Below, one piece after another: positions 16,732 through 25,222 of a stretch of 50,726 nt of DNA. Source of the DNA: an uncultured Ruminiclostridium sp. (GTDB taxonomy: Bacteria; Bacillota; Clostridia; Oscillospirales; Acutalibacteraceae); the NCBI GenBank assembly GCA_902490005.1, contig CABUCM010000020.1:1-50726 (forward strand), in the 5' to 3' direction. The notes under the pieces were generated by a model. The model worked only from the letters and a program-made list of their open reading frames with translations. It was not told where the DNA came from and made no database searches. The position numbers and the translations under genes are program-made. Every line of letters begins with the position of its first letter. Within the stretch, counting starts at the first letter, position 1.

Positions 16732-18285
16732 CTAAAACATAAGCGTTTTCATCGTAAATTGCGGCTTGATGCCGAATACCTCCTCAAAGAAAGGAGCGCA
16801 TTCCTCAAAAGCCCACTGTTCCAAATACATATCCTCGTCGCTGACACCGGTAATGGTCAGGATTTCCTCTTTCAGCCGGACATTTAAGCTTTTCAGCTTT
16901 TGCTTCTGCGACCGGTCCAAGGCGTTGGCAAGCCGCAGAATAGCCACCAGCTTATCCACAAACAGGCGGTTCTTTTCCGTCAGCTTCTGGTACTCCTGAT
17001 CGTCGTAATCCGGCACGGAAAATTCACAGTAGCTGGCCACAATCCCGATCAGGTTTACTTCCTCCTGGGTCATGCCGTAAATATCAGAGTTTTTAATCAG
17101 GTCATAGGTAGAAAGCAGGTGATTCTTTGAGTTGACATAATATCCAACCTCGTGCAAAATCGCCGCCAATTCCAGCTGCAGCCGTTTCTTCGGCCCCATG
17201 GCGTGATGCTTTTTCATTTTATCAAAAATCCGCAGGGCATAATCCCTTGTCACCAGGTCGTGAGCCCGGCTGGCGCCGTAATGCTCCACCATTTGTAAAG
17301 CGCAGGAGATAGCGTTTTCCCTGACTTGGTCGTCATAAGCGCTTTTGCACTTTGTGAATAAAAGCTGCCGGACCAAAGCATCCCATAGTTCCACCTTGGG
17401 GCAGATAATTTGTTTCGCCAGGGTACAGTCTAACAGGTGGCTGCAAATCGCCAGAGAAAAATAAAGAATCTCCGCCTGGTTTTCGCTTAGCCCGTACCGC
17501 TCGCTGATTTGCTCCTTGGTCATCACCCGGATCTGGTGATAAACTTCCTCCAGTTTTTTCGCGTCAATGGAATACCGGCCCTTTTCCAAGGGCGCGCCGC
17601 AAAGCTCCGCCACCAGCCCGATTTCGCTGCCGGTAAGCACCATATAATTCAGCTTTTCCAAATAGGCCGGCACCTGGATCCGTCCCAGGGTGCTTACCAG
17701 ATATTCATGCAGCACCTGGAAAAAGCCCTCGGTCCGGTCCTGGATACCGCTTAAAAGGTCATGAAGCTTCAAAGAGCCTATGGCGATATTTTGAGAAAAG
17801 ACCACGCTGCCCTGGTCATAAATCGCTAGGCCAATGGAACCAGTGCCAATATAAGCCATCAGCGCGGTATCGATTCCCTCGCTGGAATCCTGCATAACGC
17901 CGTTAAGAATTTCCGAATAGATCAGTGTTTTTTCCTGGTCGTCCTCCAAAACCTCAATGGCCATATCGTTCTGAATCTTTACCTGGTCCACCACATAGGC
18001 CCGGTTTTGGGCCTCCCGCAAAACAGAGGTGGCCACCACCTTATATTGGGTCACGCCATATTCCAGCATCACCTGGGCGTACCCCCGCAATACCGAGATC
18101 ATCTCTTTCAAGCTGTCAAAGCTGATCTTACCCTCGGAAAATACCTCATGTCCAATTTGCGTCGGATACCTCAGCACGTCGATATCCGTGATCGCGCCGT
18201 CGCAAAGCTGGGAAACCCGCATTTGAATCAGGCTGGAACCGATGTCGATTACCGCTACCGCTTTTCCCCGCCGTTTCTTGTTCAT
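16732..18285 (-). CDS. Ppx/GppA-family protein with degenerate active site and HD-like domain
   Basis: A 517-residue member of the exopolyphosphatase/guanosine-pentaphosphatase family. The first phosphate loop reads VIDIGSSLIQMRV (12-24) and the catalytic-base region TSVLREAQN keeps Glu91. The second loop, normally DIGGGSTE, is YIGTGSIG (145-152), so the acidic residues equivalent to E. coli PPX Asp143 and Glu150 are missing. The C-terminal half (from ~300) is HD-like with LHEVGYYVNSKNH. I start at ATG 18285, which has GGGAG 9 nt upstream; an in-frame TTG at 18300 is less likely. It heads the ppk1-pfk operon. It may be a regulatory or altered-specificity protein (inference). Confidence 0.88.
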   Translation of the reverse strand: MNKKRRGKAVAVIDIGSSLIQMRVSQLCDGAITDIDVLRYPTQIGHEVFSEGKISFDSLKEMISVLRGYAQVMLEYGVTQYKVVATSVLREAQNRAYVVDQVKIQNDMAIEVLEDDQEKTLIYSEILNGVMQDSSEGIDTALMAYIGTGSIGLAIYDQGSVVFSQNIAIGSLKLHDLLSGIQDRTEGFFQVLHEYLVSTLGRIQVPAYLEKLNYMVLTGSEIGLVAELCGAPLEKGRYSIDAKKLEEVYHQIRVMTKEQISERYGLSENQAEILYFSLAICSHLLDCTLAKQIICPKVELWDALVRQLLFTKCKSAYDDQVRENAISCALQMVEHYGASRAHDLVTRDYALRIFDKMKKHHAMGPKKRLQLELAAILHEVGYYVNSKNHLLSTYDLIKNSDIYGMTQEEVNLIGIVASYCEFSVPDYDDQEYQKLTEKNRLFVDKLVAILRLANALDRSQKQKLKSLNVRLKEEILTITGVSDEDMYLEQWAFEECAPFFEEVFGIKPQFTMKTLMF

Positions 18286-18381
18286 CCATGACACTCCCAA
18301 TTGCTCATTTTTAAAGTATGAAAACGCAGCTGCAAATCAAGCCCTTCGCCTTATCAAAGACTGCCACTTGATTTTAATGTT

Positions 18382-18410
18382 ATTATACCAAAATTTTCCC
18401 ATTTTCACAA
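18382..18410 (-). promoter_or_regulatory. Promoter of the ppx-ppk1-pfk operon
   Basis: TTGTGA (18410-18405) and TATAAT (18387-18382) with a 17-nt spacer on the minus strand. The leader to ATG 18285 is about 90 nt. Confidence 0.7.
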
Positions 18411-18524
18411 TGGAATATTGACGATTCCGTATATTAAATTCCGGTTAAATCAATTTTATTTTAGAACGCCATAAACTGATTTTACCCTATTCATGGAGAA
18501 TCCACTCATTTTGTTTTCCTTTTC

Positions 18525-18553
18525 TTGCACAGTAAAAAAGTTAGTAGTATACT
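18525..18553 (+). promoter_or_regulatory. Promoter of galE
   Basis: TTGCAC (18525-18530), 17-nt spacer, TATACT (18548-18553). The leader is about 28 nt, with AGGGGGA 8 nt before the start codon. Confidence 0.8.
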
Positions 18554-18588
18554 AAAGCTAAGAAATTTGATATAGGGGGATATATTAC

Positions 18589-19602
18589 ATGTCTATTTTA
18601 GTGACCGGCGGCGCCGGCTATATCGGCAGCCACACATGCATAGAATTATTAGAAGCGGGCTATGAGGTCGTGGTGGTGGATAACCTGTGCAACTCCAGCA
18701 AAAAGGCTTTGGACCGGGTTATGGAAATCACTGGAAAGAAGGTGGCCTTTTACCAGGAGGACCTGTTGGATGAGGACGCGATGGAGACGATTTTCAAGCA
18801 GGAGCAGATTGATTCCGTGATTCATTTCGCCGGCTTGAAGGCGGTGGGCGAATCGGTGCAGAAGCCTTTGGAGTATTATCACAACAACCTTACCGGTACC
18901 TTTATCCTTTTAGAAAAAATGAAAAAATACCATGTGAAAAACTTTGTGTTCAGCTCCTCCGCCACGGTTTACGGCAACCCTAAATCCGTTCCCATCAAGG
19001 AGGATTTTCCCCTTCACGTCACCAATCCTTACGGCAGGACCAAGCTGATTCTGGAGGAGGTCCTCACCGACGTACACACCGCCGACCCTTCCTTCAACGT
19101 CATTCTGCTTCGTTATTTCAATCCCATCGGCGCCCACAGAAGCGGAAAAATTGGGGAAAATCCCAAAGGGATTCCCAATAACCTGCTTCCCTATATCACC
19201 CAGGTGGCCATTGGCAAGCTTCCCAAGGTCAACGTATTCGGCAACGACTATAACACCCACGACGGCACCGGCGTCAGGGATTATATCCATGTAGTGGATT
19301 TGGCTAAGGGCCATGTGAAGGCCATTGAAAAGCTGAAGGATAACCCCGGCGTGGAAATCTATAACCTGGGCACGGGCATCGGCTACAGCGTGCTGGACAT
19401 TATCCGCAACTTTGAAAAGGCTTGCGGCAAGAAAATCCCTTATGAGATCACCGACCGCCGTTCCGGTGATATTGACGCCTGCTATGCGGACTGCGCCAAA
19501 GCCAAGGAGGAGCTGGGCTGGCAAGCGGAATACACCCTGAAGGATATGTGCGAAGATAGCTGGCGCTGGCAGAAAAACAATCCGAACGGCTACGACGATT
19601 AA
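18589..19602 (+). CDS. galE: UDP-glucose 4-epimerase GalE
   Basis: A 337-residue short-chain dehydrogenase/reductase that interconverts UDP-glucose and UDP-galactose with bound NAD. The Rossmann motif GGAGYIGSHTCIELLEAG is at 7-24, the catalytic Ser-Ser-Ala-Thr-Val-Tyr and YGRTK (Tyr-x3-Lys) occur near 122 and 147, and the C-terminus has the usual EELGW(Q)AEYTLKDMCEDSWRWQ. Full length and typical. It is monocistronic between its own promoter and a clear terminator, and it can supply UDP-galactose for surface glycans or serve galactose catabolism. Confidence 0.97.
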   Translation: MSILVTGGAGYIGSHTCIELLEAGYEVVVVDNLCNSSKKALDRVMEITGKKVAFYQEDLLDEDAMETIFKQEQIDSVIHFAGLKAVGESVQKPLEYYHNNLTGTFILLEKMKKYHVKNFVFSSSATVYGNPKSVPIKEDFPLHVTNPYGRTKLILEEVLTDVHTADPSFNVILLRYFNPIGAHRSGKIGENPKGIPNNLLPYITQVAIGKLPKVNVFGNDYNTHDGTGVRDYIHVVDLAKGHVKAIEKLKDNPGVEIYNLGTGIGYSVLDIIRNFEKACGKKIPYEITDRRSGDIDACYADCAKAKEELGWQAEYTLKDMCEDSWRWQKNNPNGYDD

Positions 19603-19627
19603 ATCAGATTTAGGATGAAATACCATT

Positions 19628-19662
19628 AAAGTCACGAAAAATTATATTTCGTGACTTTTTTT
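19628..19662 (+). terminator. Rho-independent terminator of galE
   Basis: AAAGTCACGAAA (19628-19639) pairs with TTTCGTGACTTT (19647-19658) and is followed by a T tract to 19662. Confidence 0.92.
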
Positions 19663-19750
19663 ATGAAACATGCTAATATAAAGGCGACAAAGAATCTATT
19701 CAATGCAACCCCTATCTAAAAAACGCTATCTTGAGAAGGGAGGAAACCAT

Positions 19751-20755
19751 ATGAAAAAACTGTTAGCAATTTTCACCGCACTAATTCTTTGCTTCCTGCT
19801 TGCCTCCTGCAGCAGCGGAGCGGGCGGCTATCCCATGGCGGACAACAGCGCCTCCTCCGCAACCGCCAGCACGGAGAATACCACCGGCGGAGCGGAGGGC
19901 GTAGGCGACGGCTCCCAAAATGTCACGGTAGAAAATAACCGGAAAATCATCGAATATATCACCTTTTACGTACAGACCAAGGATTTTGACACGTTGGTGG
20001 AAGGCGTCAGCCAACAGGTTTCTCAATGCGGCGGCTACGTGGAAAGCTCTGAAATTTCAGGAAACGATTATCATTCCGCAGGAAAACGCCGCGCTTCCCT
20101 GGTGATCCGGGTTCCATCGGAAAAAAGCGGCGAATTTTCCAGCTATGTTTCCGATAACAGTACCGTCACACAGCGGGAGGTACGCACAGAAGACGTGACC
20201 TTGAACTATGTGGATATGGAAAGCCGGATTGCGGCCCTGAAAATCGAAAAGGAATCCTTGGAAAAGCTTCTCCGGGAGGCAGCGGATTTAACCGACCTTT
20301 TCAGTATTCAAGAGCGCCTTACCGATGTGATTTATAAGATCGAATCCTATGAATCCCAGCTTCGGACCTACGACAACCTGATCGATTACACCACTGTCAC
20401 CGTTTATATCAGCGAGGTGGAGCGGGTGGCTGCGGCACAGGATCAATCTATCTGGCAGGAAATCGGCACCAACCTGTCCAACAACGTGCAGGATATCGGC
20501 GCTTTCTTCACCGCCCTATTTGTTTGGCTGGCCAGCGCGCTGCCCTATTTAGCGGTTCTCGCGGTCATTGCCGTGATTGTCATTTTGATTGTAAGACGGT
20601 GCCAAAAGCACAGGAAAAAGAGACCGACAACCACTGGGTATCCTTATCCCCCCGCCTCTATGTATCCCCAGGCTCCCATGCCGCCCACGCCGTCTAATAC
20701 GTCGCCGGTTCCGCCTCAGGAACAGCCTCCGGCGCCTAAGGACACAAACGGATAG
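19751..20755 (+). CDS. DUF4349 domain lipoprotein
   Basis: A 334-residue lipoprotein of the DUF4349 family, function unknown. The signal peptide MKKLLAIFTALILCFLLASC ends at a standard lipobox (LASC, Cys20). A Ser/Thr/Gly-rich linker precedes the DUF4349 domain (about 65-245), with QTKDFDTLVEGVSQQV at its start and a coiled-coil-like segment DMESRIAALKIEKESLEKLL near 160. A membrane helix (~255-282) is followed by a basic, Pro-rich cytoplasmic tail. I start at ATG 19751, preceded by GGGAGG at 7 nt; the frame opens at 19703 without a ribosome site. Confidence 0.88.
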   Translation: MKKLLAIFTALILCFLLASCSSGAGGYPMADNSASSATASTENTTGGAEGVGDGSQNVTVENNRKIIEYITFYVQTKDFDTLVEGVSQQVSQCGGYVESSEISGNDYHSAGKRRASLVIRVPSEKSGEFSSYVSDNSTVTQREVRTEDVTLNYVDMESRIAALKIEKESLEKLLREAADLTDLFSIQERLTDVIYKIESYESQLRTYDNLIDYTTVTVYISEVERVAAAQDQSIWQEIGTNLSNNVQDIGAFFTALFVWLASALPYLAVLAVIAVIVILIVRRCQKHRKKRPTTTGYPYPPASMYPQAPMPPTPSNTSPVPPQEQPPAPKDTNG

Positions 20756-20848
20756 TAATCTTCAGAACTTTGGGAGAAAAGCGCATTTGCTCCAACGCAA
20801 AGCCAATATTACAAAACACAGCTAAAATGAGTCACGTAAAGCTGTATG

Positions 20849-20883
20849 AAAAAGGCCGGTGAGAAAATTCTCACCGGCCTTTT
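20849..20883. terminator. Shared bidirectional terminator between convergent DUF4349 gene and rluD
   Basis: A perfect 16-bp inverted repeat, AAAAGGCCGGTGAGAA (20850-20865) with TTCTCACCGGCCTTTT (20868-20883). The T tract is at least 4 nt in the plus direction and 5 nt in the minus direction. Confidence 0.9.
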
Positions 20884-20892
20884 CGATTATAA

Positions 20893-21813
20893 TCACAGCC
20901 GTTCCAGATTCGCCAAAAATCTGGTAAAGTAATCGGGCAAAGGGCTTTCAAATTCTAAGTACCTGCCATCCCTGGGATGTTCAAACCCAATAAGCTTTGC
21001 GTGCAGGCACTGTCCGTTAAGCCCTAAATCAGGCCTTTTCGGGCCGTAAACAGGATCCCCCGCCACCGGATGGCCCAAATAGGCCATGTGAACCCGGATT
21101 TGGTGGGTTCTGCCGGTTTCCAACCGCAGGCGGACATGGGTAAATCCGGGATATTCCATAATGACCCGATAATACGTAAGGGCTTCCTTGGAATTTTTCG
21201 CAGTCACCGCCATCTTTTTCCGGTCCGCCGGGTGCCGCCCAATAGGAGCGTTAACCTGGCCGCTTTCCTCTTTCATCCGGCCGATGACCACCGCCTCGTA
21301 CTCCCTTCGGAAACTGTGCTCCTTGATCTGACGGGCCAGGCCTTGATGGGCGAAATCGTTTTTTGCCACCATTAGCAGGCCGCTGGTATCCTTATCGATG
21401 CGATGGACAATGCCCGGCCGGACCACCCCGTTAATCCCGGACAGGGAATCTCCGCAATGGGCCAGCAGGGCGTTTACCAGGGTACCCTGGTAATTCCCCG
21501 GCGCCGGATGCACCACCATACCCTGGGGCTTATTTACCACCAGCAGGTCGCTGTCCTCATAAACGATATCCAGGGGAATGTTTTCCGCCTGCAACTCTAA
21601 GGCCTCCGGCGCCGGAATCGTCACCGATACCGTATCCCCCGTTTTCCCTTTCCCGTTTTTCGCGGCCGGTTTTCCATTGACCAAAACCCGCCCCTCTTCT
21701 AAAAGCTTTTGAACCGCGGTTCTGGTCAAGTCAGGAAGCCGGCTAACCAAAACCTTATCCAGCCGGTTTCCCGCGTCTTGCTCCTCTAACAGCAGAACGA
21801 CGGGCTCACTCAT
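20893..21813 (-). CDS. rluD: RluA-family pseudouridine synthase (RluD-like)
   Basis: A 306-residue large-subunit rRNA pseudouridine synthase. An N-terminal S4 RNA-binding domain (~10-75, with NRLDKVLVSRLPDLTRTAVQKLLEEGRVLVNG) is followed by the catalytic domain. That domain has VVNKPQGMVVHP and the active-site motif VHRIDKDTSGLL, whose Asp is the nucleophile. Start at ATG 21813 (MSEPVVLLLEE) overlaps the lspA stop by 8 nt; the frame is open further upstream but only through lspA. It is the last gene of the long division/ileS operon and ends at the shared terminator. In B. subtilis the same position is held by ylyB. Confidence 0.93.
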   Translation of the reverse strand: MSEPVVLLLEEQDAGNRLDKVLVSRLPDLTRTAVQKLLEEGRVLVNGKPAAKNGKGKTGDTVSVTIPAPEALELQAENIPLDIVYEDSDLLVVNKPQGMVVHPAPGNYQGTLVNALLAHCGDSLSGINGVVRPGIVHRIDKDTSGLLMVAKNDFAHQGLARQIKEHSFRREYEAVVIGRMKEESGQVNAPIGRHPADRKKMAVTAKNSKEALTYYRVIMEYPGFTHVRLRLETGRTHQIRVHMAYLGHPVAGDPVYGPKRPDLGLNGQCLHAKLIGFEHPRDGRYLEFESPLPDYFTRFLANLERL

Positions 21814-22300
21814 GAGGCCCTTCCATTCCCGCGCCTTTTTTTCTGCGTTTTTTCTCCCCGTCAAAAAAGTCGGTAAAAAACAAAAGATAAATCAGCATCA
21901 GCACTACGCCTATGACCACGCAGTAATCCGCCAGGTTACACACCGGCGGGAAAAAGCTGAGCCGCAGATAATCCACTACATAACCGTTGAAAATCCGGTC
22001 AATCAAATTTCCCACGGCGCCGCCGATGATTAAAAACATAGCGGTAAAATACACCTTATTCTTGATTTTTAAACGGAACGCCACCGCGATCAGAAGAATC
22101 ACAAAAACAACCGTCAGGGAGATAAACACCCATCGCTGATTGGCAAACAGCCCAAAAGCCGCCCCCGTGTTTTCCACATACACCAAATCTAATAATCCCG
22201 GGATCGCCGTCGCGGTTCCCACCGGCTTTAAAAACTCCACCGCCGCGATCTTTAAAAGCTGGTCGCTGAGCACCACCGCGGCGGACAAAAACAATATCAT
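21806..22300 (-). CDS. lspA: Lipoprotein signal peptidase LspA (signal peptidase II)
   Basis: A 164-residue membrane aspartyl protease that cleaves prolipoproteins after lipidation. Four hydrophobic segments are visible. Conserved motifs are SDQLLK near the N-terminus, VYVENTGAAFG, the catalytic GGAVGNLIDRIFNGYVVDYL (first Asp) and CNLADYCVVIGV (second Asp). I start at ATG 22300 to match family N-termini; the ribosome site is weak (AGGTGA about 13 nt upstream), and in-frame TTG codons upstream are possible starts. It follows ileS by about 100 nt that contain a hairpin, and overlaps rluD. Confidence 0.9.
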   Translation of the reverse strand: MILFLSAAVVLSDQLLKIAAVEFLKPVGTATAIPGLLDLVYVENTGAAFGLFANQRWVFISLTVVFVILLIAVAFRLKIKNKVYFTAMFLIIGGAVGNLIDRIFNGYVVDYLRLSFFPPVCNLADYCVVIGVVLMLIYLLFFTDFFDGEKKRRKKGAGMEGPHE

Positions 22301-22330
22301 GATTGGCAAAAAATCACCTACTTTGAAAAT

Positions 22331-22393
22331 AAGGCGGAGCAAAAGGGCCGACGGCGAAAGCCTTCGTCATCAGGCAGTCCTTTACTCCGCCTT
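22331..22393 (-). terminator. Large hairpin between ileS and lspA (possible attenuator)
   Basis: In the minus-strand transcript, AAGGCGGAG (22393-22385) pairs with CTCCGCCTT (22339-22331), followed by ATTTTC. A smaller structured element lies inside the ~45-nt loop (GAC...GGC / GCC-GTC). The U tract is short, so partial termination or RNA processing is as likely as full termination. Confidence 0.5.
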
Positions 22394-22402
22394 GCTTATT
22401 CT

Positions 22403-25198
22403 TTATTCTTTTACAATCGCCGCGCACCGGTCACAAAGAGTGGGATGCTCCGGATCGGCTCCTACCGTATCGCTGTAAACCCAGCAGCGTTCACATTTTT
22501 CGCCGCCCGCCTTGCTTACCGTCACCGAGAAACCTTCCACGTCGCCCTTGATGGCGCCCTCGCCGCCTTTTACCACATCCACATGGGACACGATAAACAC
22601 GGTCTTCAGTTCCTCTTCCACCGACTTGACAAAGTCGTACAGCTCGCCGTCGCAATACAGGGTCACGCTGGCCTCCAGGCTCTTGCCGATGACCTTTTCT
22701 TTTCTGGAAAGCTCCAGCGCCTTCTGCACGTCGTCCCGCAGGCCGTGAATACGGTCCCAACGGGCGGTAAACGCTTCATCCGCCTGAACGCCGGTCGGCT
22801 TGGGCATTTCGTTATACATCACGTTCCTGCCGTCGGCGCCCTGATGATGGGGCATATACTCCCAAATTTCGTCGGCGGTATAGGCCAGGATCGGGGCGAT
22901 CATGCGGGTCATGGCGTCCAGAATGGTGTAAATCGCCGTTTGCGCCGCTCTTCTCAGCTTTCCATCCGCTTTTTCGGCGTACAGCCGGTCCTTAATCACA
23001 TCCAGGTAGAAGTTGCTCATATCCACTACGCAGAAGTTGTGGATGGCATGGTACACCTGATGGAATTCGAAAGAATCATATCCATCCCGGACCTTTTGGT
23101 TCAGCTCGTCAAGCTTCTTCAGCGCCCACTGGTCGATAGGCAGCAGCTGGTCAAGGGATACTCTGTCGGTATCTGGGTTGAAGTCATAGAGATTGCCCAG
23201 GATATACCGGGCGGTGTTCCGGATCTTCCGGTACGCCTCGGAAAGCTGCTTTAAAATATCCTTGGAAATGCGGATGTCCGCGTGGTAATCGGAGGATGCC
23301 ACCCACAGACGCAGGATATCCGCGCCGTATTGATCCACGATCTCCTGGGGCTCGATGCCGTTGCCCAGGGATTTACTCATCTTCCGGCCCTCGCCGTCCA
23401 CAACCCAGCCGTGGGTTACCACAGCTTTGTAAGGGGCAACGCCCTTGGTTGCCACCGCGGTCAGCAGGGAGGACTGGAACCATCCCCGGTATTGGTCGGC
23501 GCCCTCTAAATAAAGGTCCGCCGGGAACTTCAGATAAGGCCGCTTGGACAGCACCGCCGCATGGGAAGAGCCGGAGTCGAACCAAACGTCCATAATGTCT
23601 TTTTCTTTGTCAAAGGTGGTGTTTCCGCACTTTTTGCACTTGGTGCCCGCCGGCAGGATATCCTCCGCCGACAGCTCATACCATGCGTCGCTCCCCTTTT
23701 CCCGGAACAGCTGGGAAACCGCCATCATGGCGTCCCGGTCGATCAAAGGCTCGCCGCACTCCTTGCAGAAGAAGATCGGAATGGGAACCCCCCATTTTCT
23801 CTGCCGGGAGATACACCAATCCCTGCGGTCCCGGACCATGGAGATGATGCGGTCCTCGCCCCAGGCGGGAATCCACTCCACATCCTGAATAGCCTTTACC
23901 GCGTCCTCTTTAAAGTCCTCCACGGAGCAGAACCACTGCTCCGTAGCCCGGAACAGCACCGGGTTTTTACACCGCCAGCAGTGGGGATACTGGTGGATAA
24001 TCTTTTCCATGGCGAACAAAGCGCCGGTTTCCTTCAGATGCGCCGCGATAGCCACGTTAGCCTGGCTGGTGGTTAATCCGGCAAACTCAGCGCCGGCCTC
24101 CTCGGTCATCTTTCCCAGAGAATCCACCGGCACGATTACCGGGATTTCAGGATAATTCTGACTTACGTTAAAGTCGTCCACACCGTGTCCCGGCGCCGTA
24201 TGGACGCAGCCGGTACCGCTTTCCAGAGTAACGTGGTCGCCTACGATCACCAAAGAGGTGCGGTCAAGGAAGGGATGGGCGGTCTTCATATACTCCAGGT
24301 CCTTACCCTGAATGGTGCCTACCACTTCGTAGCCGGTTTTACCGGCCGCCTTCATGGCGGACTCGTACAGGGCCTCCGCCATAACGTAATACTCATCCTG
24401 CCACTTAATCAGGCAATAGGTAAAACTGGGGCCTACGCAGATGGCGTCGTTCGCCGGCAGGGTCCAGGTGGTGGTGGTCCAAATGACGAAATAGGTTTTC
24501 GCCAAATCCGCCCCCATTGGAGCCAGCAGGCCCTTGTCGTCGGTCACCAGGAATTTTACATAAATAGAGTCGCAGGGATCCTCGGCATACTCGATTTCCG
24601 CTTCCGCCAGAGCGGTCTGGCAGTCCGGGCACCAGTAAACCGGCTTAAGTCCCTTATAAATATAGCCTTTGCAGGCCATATCCGCGAACACTTCGATCTG
24701 GGTAGCCTCAAATTCTTTTTTTAAGGTGATATAGGGATTCTCCCACTCGCCGATGCCGCCCAAACGCTTGAACTGGCTGCGCTGGTCATCCAGATAGCCT
24801 AACGCGAACTCCCGGCAGATTTTTCTCAGCTCCACGTCAGAAATGGTGGAGGAATTATCCACGCCGGCTTTTTTTCGGGCTTTCAGCTCGGTAGGCAGGC
24901 CGTGGGTATCCCATCCCGGCACATAAGGGGACTGGAACCCAGCCATGTTTTTATAGCGGACGATAAAATCCTTTAAGGTTTTATTCAAAGCCGTGCCCAG
25001 GTGAATGTTGCCGTTTGCGTACGGGGGGCCGTCGTGAAGGACATATAAAGGCTTACCCTCATTGTTTTCCATCACGTGGTCGTAAACCCGGTCGGCTTCC
25101 CATTTCTTTAAGCGCTCTGGCTCTGATTGGGGCAAGCCCGCCCTCATGGGAAATTCCGTTTTGGGCAGGTTCATGGTTTGGTTATAATCTTGCGGCAT
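22403..25198 (-). CDS. ileS: Isoleucyl-tRNA synthetase
   Basis: A 931-residue class I aminoacyl-tRNA synthetase charging tRNA-Ile. The HIGH motif is in GPPYANGNIHLGTALNK near 58 and KMSKS in EGRKMSKSLGNG near 600. The editing (CP1) domain lies between (TWTLPANDAICVGP, GTGCVHTAPGHGVDDF). A C-terminal zinc finger, CERCWVY...CDRC, follows. Length and zinc finger match the bacterial type. It lies 24 nt after divIVA, as in many Bacillota. I saw no T-box leader, since the gene is internal to an operon. Confidence 0.97.
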   Translation of the reverse strand: MPQDYNQTMNLPKTEFPMRAGLPQSEPERLKKWEADRVYDHVMENNEGKPLYVLHDGPPYANGNIHLGTALNKTLKDFIVRYKNMAGFQSPYVPGWDTHGLPTELKARKKAGVDNSSTISDVELRKICREFALGYLDDQRSQFKRLGGIGEWENPYITLKKEFEATQIEVFADMACKGYIYKGLKPVYWCPDCQTALAEAEIEYAEDPCDSIYVKFLVTDDKGLLAPMGADLAKTYFVIWTTTTWTLPANDAICVGPSFTYCLIKWQDEYYVMAEALYESAMKAAGKTGYEVVGTIQGKDLEYMKTAHPFLDRTSLVIVGDHVTLESGTGCVHTAPGHGVDDFNVSQNYPEIPVIVPVDSLGKMTEEAGAEFAGLTTSQANVAIAAHLKETGALFAMEKIIHQYPHCWRCKNPVLFRATEQWFCSVEDFKEDAVKAIQDVEWIPAWGEDRIISMVRDRRDWCISRQRKWGVPIPIFFCKECGEPLIDRDAMMAVSQLFREKGSDAWYELSAEDILPAGTKCKKCGNTTFDKEKDIMDVWFDSGSSHAAVLSKRPYLKFPADLYLEGADQYRGWFQSSLLTAVATKGVAPYKAVVTHGWVVDGEGRKMSKSLGNGIEPQEIVDQYGADILRLWVASSDYHADIRISKDILKQLSEAYRKIRNTARYILGNLYDFNPDTDRVSLDQLLPIDQWALKKLDELNQKVRDGYDSFEFHQVYHAIHNFCVVDMSNFYLDVIKDRLYAEKADGKLRRAAQTAIYTILDAMTRMIAPILAYTADEIWEYMPHHQGADGRNVMYNEMPKPTGVQADEAFTARWDRIHGLRDDVQKALELSRKEKVIGKSLEASVTLYCDGELYDFVKSVEEELKTVFIVSHVDVVKGGEGAIKGDVEGFSVTVSKAGGEKCERCWVYSDTVGADPEHPTLCDRCAAIVKE

Positions 25199-25222
25199 TG
25201 GTTTTAACTCTCCCTTTGAAAA

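Larger units (their letters stand above)
18286..18588. other. Divergent intergenic region between ppx-like gene and galE
   Basis: About 300 nt, AT-rich, with no coding potential that I can see. It holds two outward promoters (18382-18410 minus and 18525-18553 plus), about 115 nt apart. I saw no Pho-box-like direct repeats. Confidence 0.7.

Noticed and set aside
25199..25222. T-box leader for ileS
   Set aside because: Only 24 nt separate divIVA and ileS, which leaves no room for a T-box.
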